In this document: positions 28,676 through 37,658 of the stretch, in pieces | Position numbering within the stretch: the first letter of the stretch is position 1 | Layout of the letters: each line of letters opens with the position of its first letter | Assembly (NCBI RefSeq): GCF_000808015.1 | Contig: NZ_JWHR01000047.1 | Span: 1-63,970, forward strand | DNA length: 63,970 nucleotides | Reading direction: 5' to 3' | From: Terrisporobacter othiniensis | Lineage (GTDB): Bacteria > Bacillota > Clostridia > Peptostreptococcales > Peptostreptococcaceae | The notes under the pieces: model-generated | What the model saw: only the letters and a program-made list of their open reading frames with translations | The model's database searches: none | Told to the model about the DNA's origin: nothing | Made by a program: the position numbers and the translations under genes

Positions 28676-30454
28676 TTATAATTCTTTTTCTAGATCGTCT
28701 ACTAAATCTTTAAACACATGTAAAGCTTTATCAACAGACTCTTTTTTCTCCATATCCACACCAGCTTTTCTTAGTTGGTTTAATGGGAAATCTGAACCAC
28801 CACTCTTTAAGAATTCTTTGTATCTTGCTACTGCACTTTCACCTTCTTCAAGTATTTGTTTACTTAAAGCAGATGCTGCTGAGAATCCTGTAGCATATTT
28901 ATATACATAAAAATTGCTATAGAAATGAGGTATTCTTGCCCATTCTAGCCCTATATCTTCATTTACTTCGCAAGATTCACCATAGTATTGTTTATTTAAG
29001 TCATAATAAATATTTGTGAATTCTTCTGCTGTTAAAGGCTCTCCACCCTCAACTTTTTCATGACATATTTTTTCAAACTCAGCAAACATTGTTTGTCTAT
29101 ACACAGTAGTTCTAAATTGCTCTAAGTAATAATTTAATAAATACACTCTTTCTTCTTTTGAACTGGCATTTTTTAATAAGTAATTTATTAATAATAGCTC
29201 ATTTAATGTAGATGCAACTTCCGCCACAAAGATTTTATATCCCGAATACAAATATGGTTGATTATTTTTTGAATAATAACTATGCATTGAGTGGCCCATT
29301 TCATGTATTAAAGTAAATAATGAGTTTAAGTCATCTTTGTAGCTAAGTAATATATATGATTTAGAATCGTAGCTACCCCAAGAATAAGCTCCACCTTGTT
29401 TTCCTTCATTATCGTATACATCTATCCAACCTTCAGCAAATGCTTTTTTTACATTTTCTAAATACTCTTCACCTAAAGGTTTTAAGGCTTCTAATATAAT
29501 TTCTTGTGCCTTTTCATAAGGTATTTCCATATCAAAGTTTTCAGTTAATGGCACATATAAATCATACATATTTATTTTGTCTAGTCCTAAAAATGTCTTT
29601 TTAAGATCCATGTATTTATTTAGAGAGTCTAAATTCTCGTGAACAGCTGCAATTAAGTTGTCGTAAACTTCCACACTAACATCGTCTTGGAATAATGAAC
29701 CTTGTAGCGCAGATTCATACTTTCTTGTTTTAGCATAGAATATTTCGCTTTTTATACCACCATATAAAGTCGATGCAAAAGTATTCTTAAATTGACCATA
29801 AATAGAATACATTGCTTCAAATGCATCTTTTCTTACTCGTTGGTCTTTGCTTTTTAGGAATAAGCTAAAGTTTGAGTGCGTTACTTTGACTTTTTCGCCT
29901 TTTTCATCTTCTATTTCTGGAAATTGTAGATCAGCAAAAGATAACATATCATATATATTTTCTGGTACACCTGATAAATCAGATACTGCAGCTAATAATT
30001 CTTCTTCTCTTTCATTTAAAGTATGTGGTTTTAATCTTAAAATTTCATCTACATGTTTTTTATAATTAGATAACTTTTCACTTTTTAAGTAATTTTCTAA
30101 TTTTTCATTATCCATAGCAATTATTTCTGGCACCATATATGAAGTTGCCATTGATAATTCTGTAGATAACATATCTGTTTTAGTTGCATTTCCTTGATTC
30201 TTATTTATTCTAGTATCTTCATGACTTTTCATATGAGTATACACATATAAATTTTGAAGTATTCTAGATGCTTCTTCTGATATGTTTAAAGCTTTATATA
30301 AGTTTTCTTCGCTATCAGCTAAAGTTCCCTTGTATTTCTTAACTTCTTCAATTAAATCTTTTACCTTTTTTATGTCCTTTTCTATAGATGATTCATCTGG
30401 GTACATTTCATCTATTGTCCATTTAAATTTATTTTCTATTGTACTTCTTTCCAT
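28676..30454 (-). CDS. pepF: Oligoendopeptidase F
   Basis: This cytoplasmic zinc metallopeptidase of the M3 family cleaves oligopeptides of about 6 to 18 residues. The 592 residues match PepF. The zinc motif HEXXH is in LFTLIHEMGHSMHSYYS, with the third ligand region VAEVASTLNELLLINYLL some 28 residues later. The N-terminal M3 helical domain starts WTIDEMYPDE. The start ATG has GGAGTGAAAAG. It is monocistronic. Confidence 0.95.
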   Translation of the reverse strand: MERSTIENKFKWTIDEMYPDESSIEKDIKKVKDLIEEVKKYKGTLADSEENLYKALNISEEASRILQNLYVYTHMKSHEDTRINKNQGNATKTDMLSTELSMATSYMVPEIIAMDNEKLENYLKSEKLSNYKKHVDEILRLKPHTLNEREEELLAAVSDLSGVPENIYDMLSFADLQFPEIEDEKGEKVKVTHSNFSLFLKSKDQRVRKDAFEAMYSIYGQFKNTFASTLYGGIKSEIFYAKTRKYESALQGSLFQDDVSVEVYDNLIAAVHENLDSLNKYMDLKKTFLGLDKINMYDLYVPLTENFDMEIPYEKAQEIILEALKPLGEEYLENVKKAFAEGWIDVYDNEGKQGGAYSWGSYDSKSYILLSYKDDLNSLFTLIHEMGHSMHSYYSKNNQPYLYSGYKIFVAEVASTLNELLLINYLLKNASSKEERVYLLNYYLEQFRTTVYRQTMFAEFEKICHEKVEGGEPLTAEEFTNIYYDLNKQYYGESCEVNEDIGLEWARIPHFYSNFYVYKYATGFSAASALSKQILEEGESAVARYKEFLKSGGSDFPLNQLRKAGVDMEKKESVDKALHVFKDLVDDLEKEL

Positions 30455-30551
30455 CTTTTCACTCCTTAATAAATTATTTATCTAATAAACTTCTTTATTT
30501 ATATATATTTATATTAGTATTTCCAAAATAAAATCGCAAACTACATTAAAC

Positions 30552-31223
30552 TTACTTTATATATTCCATATTAATAACATGATTAATATTTTTCAGTTCT
30601 ATAATTAACTCATCTAATATTAATCTCTTATCATATTCAATCAAAAGCACAATTTCCCATATTCCTTCTGATTTAGTTATTATTTGAAAGTTTTTTATGG
30701 CTATTTCAGATGATTTAATAGTATTAAATACAGTAGATGTCACATCTAAGTTTGTTATAGTTGCTTTTAGTACTGTTTGACTTCGTTTAGATATTACTTT
30801 ATCAAAATTTTTCAATATATACAGTGTTGTCATCACTAAAATCCATGCCGAAATTCCAAGCACATATTGACCATATCCTATTGCAATCCCAATACATGCA
30901 GTAGTCCATATACCTGCTGCTGTTGTTAATCCTCTTATTCCATTGGAATTTTTTAATATAGCTCCTGCACCCAAAAAACCTATCCCAGATAATACTTGCG
31001 CAGGTAACCTTGCTGGATCCATATTTGTAATGCTACCATATTGGGTAAATAGTTCTAGAGCTATAATAGATGTAATACATGATCCAATAGATACTAAAAT
31101 ATGTGTTCTAAAACCCGCAAATTGATTAGACTTTTCTCTTTCATAACCAGTAAAACCACCTACTATAACAGCTAATAAGAGTTTTATGATTACTTCCTCA
31201 TTTTTTAAAATTATGTCCCCCAT
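30552..31223 (-). CDS. MgtC/SapB family membrane protein
   Basis: The 223-residue protein has an N-terminal membrane domain with four to five helices carrying the family motifs GGFTGYEREKSNQFAGFRTH, RLPAQVLSGIGFLGAGAILK and GIRGLTTAAGIWTTACIGIA. A cytoplasmic ACT-like domain (about 145-223) follows. MgtC proteins are linked to growth at low magnesium and acid; the direct activity is unclear. The start has AAGGGGGATAAA. An MscS-type channel gene lies about 95 bases upstream on the same strand. Confidence 0.88.
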   Translation of the reverse strand: MGDIILKNEEVIIKLLLAVIVGGFTGYEREKSNQFAGFRTHILVSIGSCITSIIALELFTQYGSITNMDPARLPAQVLSGIGFLGAGAILKNSNGIRGLTTAAGIWTTACIGIAIGYGQYVLGISAWILVMTTLYILKNFDKVISKRSQTVLKATITNLDVTSTVFNTIKSSEIAIKNFQIITKSEGIWEIVLLIEYDKRLILDELIIELKNINHVINMEYIK

Positions 31224-31318
31224 TTTATCCCCCTTAGAATCATATATTCATATTATATAAGTATTTCATATATTTATTAGTATAGTATATGTTTTTATTC
31301 TCTATTCGTAATTACAAT

Positions 31319-32164
31319 CTATAATTCTTCATTTATATTATCTTCATTTGCTAAGATGTTTATATTTGTTGGATATCCAATCTTAATATTATTTTTCTTA
31401 AATACTATTAAGACTTGTAATTTAGCTTCTCTCAATATAGCAAAATATTTTTCTGATGTAACTACGCCTGTAATTGTGTATTTTGCACCTATTGATATTT
31501 TTTCTATATCTGTTATTCCATAAACTTTAAATCCTAGATTGCTAGATGGTCTTAACTTAACAAGGTACTCTTTATAGTTTTCATTCATTATATTACATAC
31601 TTCTTGTAATGAATCTAAAACTTTTATCGGATCCTCCTCATAAGAAACTCTAACATGAACAATAACTCTCATCACATCCTTACTATAGTTTCTTATACTG
31701 TTAATATTACCATTTGGAATAGTAATTCTTTTTAAATCCCAATCTCTGAGACTAACACTTCTTATGCCAATTTCTTCTACACTACCTCTAAACTCTTCAT
31801 TTATTACAATAAAATCTCCTACCTGAATTTGCTTTTCAAATAGAATAAAAAATCCATTAAAAATGTCTTTTAGTATACTTTGGGATGCGACTCCTGCCAC
31901 AATTCCAACTATGCTTGCTCCAGTAACTAATGAACCAAATGCAGTTGCATCAACAATTTCAAACTCTCTAAGTATTAGTATGACGCTTAAAAATAGCATT
32001 ATATAGTAAGACACAGAGCATAGCACACTACAAAGGGTGTCCTCATACCTCTCATCAAACTTTGTAATTTTAAATAAACCTTTTAAAAAAAATTGTATAA
32101 TTTTTAACAAAATACATGCGATTATTATGATAAAAATGCTACGAATTAATTTAGAAAAAAACAT
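31319..32164 (-). CDS. Small-conductance mechanosensitive channel (MscS family)
   Basis: The 281-residue protein has an N-terminal helix, two further helices and the MscS pore helix region GSLVTGASIVGIVAGVASQS, followed by the beta domain IQVGDFIVINEEFRGSVEEI and ITIPNGNINSIRNYSKD. It would open under membrane tension after osmotic downshock. It is similar to the YnaI/YbdG-like short MscS forms of Firmicutes. The start has TTAAAGGTGATTAA. It precedes the MgtC-like gene. Confidence 0.88.
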   Translation of the reverse strand: MFFSKLIRSIFIIIIACILLKIIQFFLKGLFKITKFDERYEDTLCSVLCSVSYYIMLFLSVILILREFEIVDATAFGSLVTGASIVGIVAGVASQSILKDIFNGFFILFEKQIQVGDFIVINEEFRGSVEEIGIRSVSLRDWDLKRITIPNGNINSIRNYSKDVMRVIVHVRVSYEEDPIKVLDSLQEVCNIMNENYKEYLVKLRPSSNLGFKVYGITDIEKISIGAKYTITGVVTSEKYFAILREAKLQVLIVFKKNNIKIGYPTNINILANEDNINEEL

Positions 32165-32276
32165 TTAATCACCTTTAATTATAATAAACTCATAAATAAA
32201 ATTTGCTTTCTTATTTACATTTATACTTTAGTATACTCATAATTCTCATTTAAAATCACAAAATACATACAAAAAA

Positions 32277-32294
32277 ACCCACATTATTGTGGGT
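32277..32294 (-). terminator. Terminator overlapping the Spo0E-like stop codon
   Basis: ACCCACA and TGTGGGT form a tight hairpin, followed on the minus strand by seven T. It includes the last codons of the Spo0E-like gene. Confidence 0.85.
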
Positions 32295-32454
32295 CACTTG
32301 CTTGCTTTATATATTCATTTATTAACATATCTATTTTCTGACTTGATTCAACTAGCTCATCTCTGAATATTTCAGGGTACTCTATATATGTATTTATTAA
32401 TTCCCTTACTTCTTCAATTTCTTTCTTCAGTGCTTCTAATTCACTTTTATCCAT
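32284..32454 (-). CDS. Spo0E-like sporulation regulatory phosphatase
   Basis: The 56-residue protein is a two-helix hairpin with the Spo0E pattern, LKKEIEEVRELINTYIEYPE then ELVESSQKIDMLINEYIK, the second carrying the SQxLDxLIxxY-like signature. Such proteins dephosphorylate Spo0A~P and delay sporulation. Most members are this short. The start is the ATG at 32454 behind GGTGG; an in-frame TTG at 32472 lies upstream of that site. It follows the Gx transporter gene by about 40 bases and shares its transcript. Confidence 0.78.
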   Translation of the reverse strand: MDKSELEALKKEIEEVRELINTYIEYPEIFRDELVESSQKIDMLINEYIKQASDPQ

Positions 32455-32493
32455 AAAAACCACCACTATCAATATGTATTTTATTTAATTCTA

Positions 32494-33021
32494 TCAAAAA
32501 TTGTTATTCTTTGTCAACAACCTCTCGGAAAATATTGTCAATTTAGGATAACAATACTTTGATACTAATCCTACAAACATCCCTGTAATTAAAGATGCTA
32601 TAAGCATAAATGGTAAATACCCTACCATATTAATACTTTGTACTATTATACTTGCTACTAATAACTGTCCTATATTATGTCCTATGGCTCCTATAATACT
32701 CACTCCTATAAGTGAAAAACCCTTTATCTTACTAGCTAAATACATACAGATTAAACTTAAATATGCTCCTCCAGCACTAAATAATAAGTATGAAATAGGT
32801 CCAGCAAAAATAGAAGATAATATAATTCTAACAGTTAATACTATACATGTATCTTTTACACCTAAGATTATCAATGATATAAGCGTTATTATATTTGATA
32901 AACCTAATTTAGCACCTGGAAAGATCGCTATAAGTGGGTTAGGTATGTAAGTTTCAATTATATATAATACTAAGCTATATGACACCATCAAACCTAGAAA
33001 AGTCATCTTTTTAGTTTTCAT
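32494..33021 (-). CDS. Gx transporter family membrane protein
   Basis: The 175-residue integral membrane protein has about five helices. PNPLIAIFPGAKLGLSNIIT, SIFAGPISYLLFSAGGAYLS and GAIGHNIGQLLVASIIVQS match the Gx transporter (Hpre_diP_synt_I) family. It was once named heptaprenyl diphosphate synthase component I but resembles ECF-type substrate-binding membrane components. The substrate is unknown. The site is ATGGAGATG. It is upstream of the Spo0E-like gene. Confidence 0.82.
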   Translation of the reverse strand: MKTKKMTFLGLMVSYSLVLYIIETYIPNPLIAIFPGAKLGLSNIITLISLIILGVKDTCIVLTVRIILSSIFAGPISYLLFSAGGAYLSLICMYLASKIKGFSLIGVSIIGAIGHNIGQLLVASIIVQSINMVGYLPFMLIASLITGMFVGLVSKYCYPKLTIFSERLLTKNNNF

Positions 33022-33138
33022 TCATTTTCATCTCCATTTTTTAACCTAATATTATAATACAATATATAGTTTAAAACCTCTATATTTTAATTTTTTTTAT
33101 ATAAGTTTTAAAAATCTAATGTTAAAATTATGATTATA

Positions 33139-33188
33139 TTGACATTTTGACTAAATATAGTTATAATTTAATTGATAATGAAACTCAT
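33139..33188 (+). promoter_or_regulatory. feoAB promoter with Fur-like operator
   Basis: TTGACA (33139-33144) and TATAAT (33162-33167), 17 bases apart, form a perfect consensus promoter. An inverted repeat TAATGA-AAC-TCATTA (33174-33188, within TTGATAATGAAACTCATTA) lies at the expected transcription start and resembles half of a Fur box (GATAATGATAATCATTATC). Iron repression is inferred. Confidence 0.75.
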
Positions 33189-33200
33189 TAGGAGGTGTTA

Positions 33201-33437
33201 ATGATGACTGTTTACGACTTAAAAGTTGGCCAAAGCGGTACAATTCATAATATAGATGGTGACGAACGATTAGCAAAAAGACTTCTTGCTTTAGGATGTA
33301 TTGCTAATACTGAAATAGAAATAAAAAAAATTGCTCCACTAGGAGATCCAATAATAGTTAATTTTAGAGGACTTAACTTAGCCTTAAGAAAATCTGATGC
33401 AAAAAATATATACTTAAAAGATAGTGAGGTGGTTTAG
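33201..33437 (+). CDS. feoA: Ferrous iron transport protein FeoA
   Basis: This small cytoplasmic SH3-like protein supports FeoB. From the ATG at 33201 it has 78 residues; a second ATG at 33204 is equally possible, since AGGAGG at 33190-33195 serves both. An in-frame GTG at 33195 overlaps that site and is rejected. Motifs are LKVGQSGTIHNIDGDERLAK, RLLALGCIANTEIEIKKIAP and LGDPIIVNFRGLNLALRK. The stop is directly followed by feoB. Confidence 0.92.
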   Translation: MMTVYDLKVGQSGTIHNIDGDERLAKRLLALGCIANTEIEIKKIAPLGDPIIVNFRGLNLALRKSDAKNIYLKDSEVV

Positions 33438-35354
33438 TTGATTAATGTAGCTTTATTCGGTAATCCTAACGTTGGTAAAACTACTGTATTTAACTTATTA
33501 ACAGGTTCTAACCAATATGTGGGTAACTGGCCTGGGGTAACAATCGAGAAAAAAGAAGGCTTTTTAGATGATAATATAAAAATAGTAGATTTACCAGGTA
33601 TTTATGCCATGGATACTTTCTCTAATGAAGAAAAAGTATCTAAAGAATTTTTAGAAAAAGGAAATGTTGATGTAATAATAAATGTGGTAGATGCTTCTAA
33701 TCTTGATAGAAACTTATACCTTACTACTCAACTTATGAAATATAATAAACCAATAGTTATTTTACTTAATATGGTTGACTTGGCTGAGGCTAAAGGAATA
33801 AAACTAGATTATGATAAATTAGCTGAAAATCTTAATGTTACTATACTGCCTATAGTTGCAAAGAAAAAAACTGGTTTAGAAAATATTAAGTCTGTAATTG
33901 AAAATGCTTCAAAATCTATGATTAATTACTCTATAGATTTTGGTGATGAAACTCAAACTTATAAAAAATTAGAAGAAATTATATCTAATGCTACTATAGT
34001 TCCTCCAACTAATAAGAAATCAATAAGTGATCGTATAGATGATATTATACTAAATCCTATACTTGCTTATCCAATTTTTATAGGAATATTATTGCTATTA
34101 TTTAAATTTACTTTTGATTGGGTAGGTGGACCTTTACAAGAATGGCTTGGAGGAGCAATAGAGACTTATGTTATGGCTCCAGTTGACAGTATGTTAGCTA
34201 ATTCAAGTGTATGGTTTAAATCTCTTATAGTTGATGGTGTACTTGGTGGTGTAGCTGGTACTTTACCATTCTTCCCTCTAATCTTCACTTTATTCTTCGG
34301 AATATCATTATTTGAAGATAGCGGATATATGTCAAGAGCAGCTTTCTTAATGGACAGAATAATGTATAGAGTTGGTTTATCTGGTAAAGCATTTATCCCT
34401 ATGGTTATGGGACTTGGATGTTCTTCTCCAGCAATAATGGCAACTAGAACCTTAGAAAGTGAAAAAGATAGAAAGATAACAGCATTAATTTCTCCACTTA
34501 TGACTTGTGGTGCTAAATTGCCTATATATGCTCTATTCGTAAAAATCTTCTTCTCTAGACATGAAGCTTTAGTTACTACTGGTTTATATTTACTAGGAAT
34601 AGTTGTAGCAATCTTAGTTGCTTTAGTATTAAACAAAACAGTATACAAAACACAAGCAGAACCTTTCGTTCTTGAATTGCCAGAATATAGAGTTCCTACT
34701 TTATCATCTTTATTAAAAAATACTTGGAGTAAATCTAAAGGATTCTTAATAAGAGTTGTGACTGTAATGTTTGCCATGTCAGTAGTTATATGGTTCTTAT
34801 CATCATTTAACTTACATGGATTTACTGAAGATATGAATACCAGCTTCTTATCAAGTTTCGGAAAAATAATTGCTCCTTTATTTGCTCCTTTAGGATTTAG
34901 TGACTGGAGAATTTCAGTTTCTATACTTACTGGACTTGGTGCTAAAGAAATAGTTGTAAATACAATGTCAGTTTTATTTGGTAATGATTTAGCTCAAGTT
35001 TTACCTACTGTATTCACTGGAGTTACAGCACTTTCATTCTTAGCATTCTCTGCACTATATACACCATGTATAGCAGCACTTGCTACTATGAGAAAAGAAT
35101 ACGGAAATAAAATGATGATAATATCATTATCTTATCAATTTGCCCTTGCTTGGGTAGTTGCATTTATTGTTACTACAGTTGGTAACTTAATAGTTGGTAG
35201 TAGTACTTCTGTAGAGTATATAATAGGTGGTTTAATAGTTTTAATCGCTGCATTTATTCTATTTAAAATGTTCACTAAAAAATCAAGCGGATGTAGTTCT
35301 TGCTCGTCTTGTCCATCAAGTGGATCATGTCATGCAAAAGCTACAAACGAATAA
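33438..35354 (+). CDS. feoB: Ferrous iron transporter FeoB
   Basis: This GTPase-coupled Fe(II) importer of the inner membrane has 638 residues. The G domain shows G1 GNPNVGKTTVFN, G3 VDLPGIYAM, G4 NMVD and the FeoB-specific NYVGNWPGVT-like NQYVGNWPGVTIE. About eight membrane helices follow, with two Gate motifs such as MVMGLGCSSPAIMATRTL. The last 20 residues are cysteine-rich (SSGCSSCSSCPSSGSCHAK), a clostridial feature that may replace FeoC. The TTG start directly follows the feoA stop. Confidence 0.96.
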   Translation: MINVALFGNPNVGKTTVFNLLTGSNQYVGNWPGVTIEKKEGFLDDNIKIVDLPGIYAMDTFSNEEKVSKEFLEKGNVDVIINVVDASNLDRNLYLTTQLMKYNKPIVILLNMVDLAEAKGIKLDYDKLAENLNVTILPIVAKKKTGLENIKSVIENASKSMINYSIDFGDETQTYKKLEEIISNATIVPPTNKKSISDRIDDIILNPILAYPIFIGILLLLFKFTFDWVGGPLQEWLGGAIETYVMAPVDSMLANSSVWFKSLIVDGVLGGVAGTLPFFPLIFTLFFGISLFEDSGYMSRAAFLMDRIMYRVGLSGKAFIPMVMGLGCSSPAIMATRTLESEKDRKITALISPLMTCGAKLPIYALFVKIFFSRHEALVTTGLYLLGIVVAILVALVLNKTVYKTQAEPFVLELPEYRVPTLSSLLKNTWSKSKGFLIRVVTVMFAMSVVIWFLSSFNLHGFTEDMNTSFLSSFGKIIAPLFAPLGFSDWRISVSILTGLGAKEIVVNTMSVLFGNDLAQVLPTVFTGVTALSFLAFSALYTPCIAALATMRKEYGNKMMIISLSYQFALAWVVAFIVTTVGNLIVGSSTSVEYIIGGLIVLIAAFILFKMFTKKSSGCSSCSSCPSSGSCHAKATNE

Positions 35355-35357
35355 TAT

Positions 35358-35395
35358 AAAAAATTGCTATATTCTAATGAGTATAGCAATTTTTT
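35358..35395. terminator. Bidirectional terminator after feoB
   Basis: AAAAAATTGCTATA pairs with TATAGCAATTTTTT. It serves both feoB and the convergent methyltransferase gene. Confidence 0.9.
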
Positions 35396-35401
35396 TATTA
35401 A

Positions 35402-36244
35402 CTATTTTATTAATACTGCCGAGCCATGCATATCGCATAGTGGTACTAGGAAAGCATTATTTTCTATGCAAAATTCTTTTACTGCATCTTTCACACCTGG
35501 AAACTGAGTACTGTTATAGTCATGTATTATGATCATTCCACCTTTTACAAGCTTAGGGTAGAATACTTTCAACCCTTCATAAGTAGGTTTATACAAGTCT
35601 GTATCTAAGCTAACAAAACAAAAACTTGGTAGCTCTTCTTTTACACTCTCAGGAAAATATCCTTTAATAAATATTGCTTGCTCTTTGTATGGCAACTGAT
35701 TTTTTACTAATTCCATATTAGTATCTGAGAAATCTCCTACCTTAGCTTTTGAATATCCATGACTGTTTTCTATACTCACATCTTCGCTATTAAAACCTTC
35801 AAAAGTATCAAAAAGATATAATTTTTTGTTTGGAAATAATCTATTGATTTCCGATGCAAATTTCCCCTTATATACACCTAGCTCGGCAACTTCTCCCTCT
35901 AGCTTCTGTTCATTTATCTCAGATGCTATCAATCTCAAAGATGCTAATCTTATATCTATGTATGATTTAAAATCATTAATATTAAATATAATTCCTTTAT
36001 AATCTAATAATTTTAGTTGTAATTGAATTTCTTCAGATGTTTCTTTATTTAAAACTGTAATAACAATAATATCAGGCATCATTTTTACAGATTCTTTAGC
36101 AGAATATATCTTTTTATTACCTTTATATTTTCCACATAAATCTGGATTATTATCTATAAAACCTAATAATTCTAAACCTCCATTTATCCAGTTTGATATC
36201 ATACTACCAGCTTGCCCTGCCCCAAATATCATTATTTTTTTCAT
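35402..36244 (-). CDS. TylF-type methyltransferase with N-terminal Rossmann domain
   Basis: The 280-residue protein is a fusion. The first 80 or so residues are a PglD/CoA-binding-like nucleotide domain (KKIMIFGAGQAGSMISNWIN, LLGFIDNNPDLCGKY). From about 95 on it is a class I methyltransferase of the TylF/MycF macrocin O-methyltransferase family: VAELGVYKGKFASEINRLFP, LYLFDTFEGF, IKGYFPESV, FVSLDTDLYKPTYEGLKVFY, GGMIIIHDYNS. The last two blocks hold the metal-binding aspartates of the family. The substrate is probably a sugar or small molecule. No biosynthetic genes lie nearby. Confidence 0.82.
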   Translation of the reverse strand: MKKIMIFGAGQAGSMISNWINGGLELLGFIDNNPDLCGKYKGNKKIYSAKESVKMMPDIIVITVLNKETSEEIQLQLKLLDYKGIIFNINDFKSYIDIRLASLRLIASEINEQKLEGEVAELGVYKGKFASEINRLFPNKKLYLFDTFEGFNSEDVSIENSHGYSKAKVGDFSDTNMELVKNQLPYKEQAIFIKGYFPESVKEELPSFCFVSLDTDLYKPTYEGLKVFYPKLVKGGMIIIHDYNSTQFPGVKDAVKEFCIENNAFLVPLCDMHGSAVLIK

Positions 36245-36370
36245 ATACTTTTCCTCTTCTTCCTTTTTATATTTATATAATAAATAGTAATAATTTAAAC
36301 TCTAAATCTCAATATAAATTAAAATTATATATTATCTAAATTCACATTTTTTAAATATTATTTTGGATAT

Positions 36371-36404
36371 AAAAATAGTGAGGATATTGCTCCTCACTAT
36401 TTTT
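36371..36404 (-). terminator. Terminator of the HtrA-like protease gene
   Basis: AAAAATAGTGAGGA pairs with TCCTCACTATTTTT, a perfect 14-bp stem. Confidence 0.9.
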
Positions 36405-36407
36405 ATA

Positions 36408-37499
36408 TTAAAAACTTACATTTAATTTTACTTCTTTACCATCTCTATTTACTACTAAAGTAGTCTTGTCACCACTTTTATATTCATATAAACGTTTAGT
36501 TAAATCAGACATGCTTGTTAGTTTTGTATCTCCTAATTTAACAATTATATCTCCTGCTTTAACGCCAGCTTTTTTAGCTGGAGAATCGTCTACTACTTCT
36601 CCAACAAATATACCTTCATCAGTAGCTACCTTCTGTCCTTGAGATTGAGCATAAGCTGCATAAGTTGATGCATCATATCCTTTTATACCAAGTGTTACTT
36701 TTTCATAGCTTCCATTTTTAATTACTGATTCTATAATTTCTTTTGCTTGATTAATTGGAATAGCAAACCCTAAACTTTCACCTTCAGATGTCTTTGCTGT
36801 ATTTATTCCTATAACTTGGCCTTTTTCATTTAATAACGGTCCACCACTATTACCAGAGTTTATACTCGCATCTGTTTGAATAAGCCCCGTCATAGTTGCA
36901 CTTTCAGTTTTTATGGTTCTATCTAGTCCACTGATTATACCTTGTGTAACTGTTCTTTGCAATTCTAATCCAAGTGGATTACCTATAGCTATAGATATGT
37001 CTCCTATTGAAACTTTATCACTATCTCCAAGTTCTGCTGGAGTAAGGCCAGTTTTATTTACTTTTACTACGGCTAAATCTAATTGTGAGTCATACCAAAC
37101 AACATTACCATCAATACTTGAACCATCATTAAATAGTACATTTACTTTTTTTGCTTCTCCATCAGAAATAACATGAGAATTTGTAAGTATGTATCCATTT
37201 GAGTCTACTACTATACCTGTTCCCACACCTTCTGATTCAGTTGGAATAGAAAACATATTATTTGAGCTCATTACAGTTGTAGTAATACCTACTACAGATG
37301 GCATAGCCTTTTCTGTTACTGCTTGATACACATTTGTACTTTTTCCAGCGCTATTAATATTGATACTTTGTGATGTAGCGCCTCCATTTGATGATGAAGT
37401 TAAATTATTTTTTAATAAAACTACCGTTAAAAATGAACTAAGTACTGAACATATTACTGCTACAATAACTACTAATCCTATCCCTTTTTTTCTAGACAT
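36408..37499 (-). CDS. HtrA/DegP-like serine protease with PDZ domain
   Basis: This membrane-anchored S1C protease is used for quality control of extracytoplasmic proteins. From the ATG at 37499 it has 363 residues; the frame extends upstream only into the ribosome binding site TTAGGAGGAG. One N-terminal helix (about 6-30) is followed by a low-complexity linker and the protease domain with ILTNSHVI (His), LDLAVVKV (Asp) and INSGNSGGPLL (Ser). One PDZ domain follows (about 270-363, GEVVDDSPAKKAGVKAGDII). It is monocistronic. Confidence 0.92.
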   Translation of the reverse strand: MSRKKGIGLVVIVAVICSVLSSFLTVVLLKNNLTSSSNGGATSQSININSAGKSTNVYQAVTEKAMPSVVGITTTVMSSNNMFSIPTESEGVGTGIVVDSNGYILTNSHVISDGEAKKVNVLFNDGSSIDGNVVWYDSQLDLAVVKVNKTGLTPAELGDSDKVSIGDISIAIGNPLGLELQRTVTQGIISGLDRTIKTESATMTGLIQTDASINSGNSGGPLLNEKGQVIGINTAKTSEGESLGFAIPINQAKEIIESVIKNGSYEKVTLGIKGYDASTYAAYAQSQGQKVATDEGIFVGEVVDDSPAKKAGVKAGDIIVKLGDTKLTSMSDLTKRLYEYKSGDKTTLVVNRDGKEVKLNVSF

Positions 37500-37583
37500 T
37501 TTTTCTCCTCCTAACAAAATGAATATATTATTATTTTATTTATATTATTTATTATTAACTTTTAATCTCTTAAACATAAAAAA

Positions 37584-37623
37584 GAAATCATCACAATCGA
37601 TATAAATCTCTTATGATGATTTC
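37584..37623 (-). terminator. Terminator of pgi
   Basis: GAAATCATCA and TGATGATTTC form a hairpin followed on the minus strand by TTTTTT, just after the pgi stop codon. Confidence 0.8.
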
Positions 37624-37658
37624 ATTATAATATTTTATTCTTAATTAAACCTTAATTT

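Noticed and set aside
34166..34777. 203-codon frame antisense to feoB
   Set aside because: It lies entirely within feoB in the opposite strand and has no family features; a shadow of the real gene.
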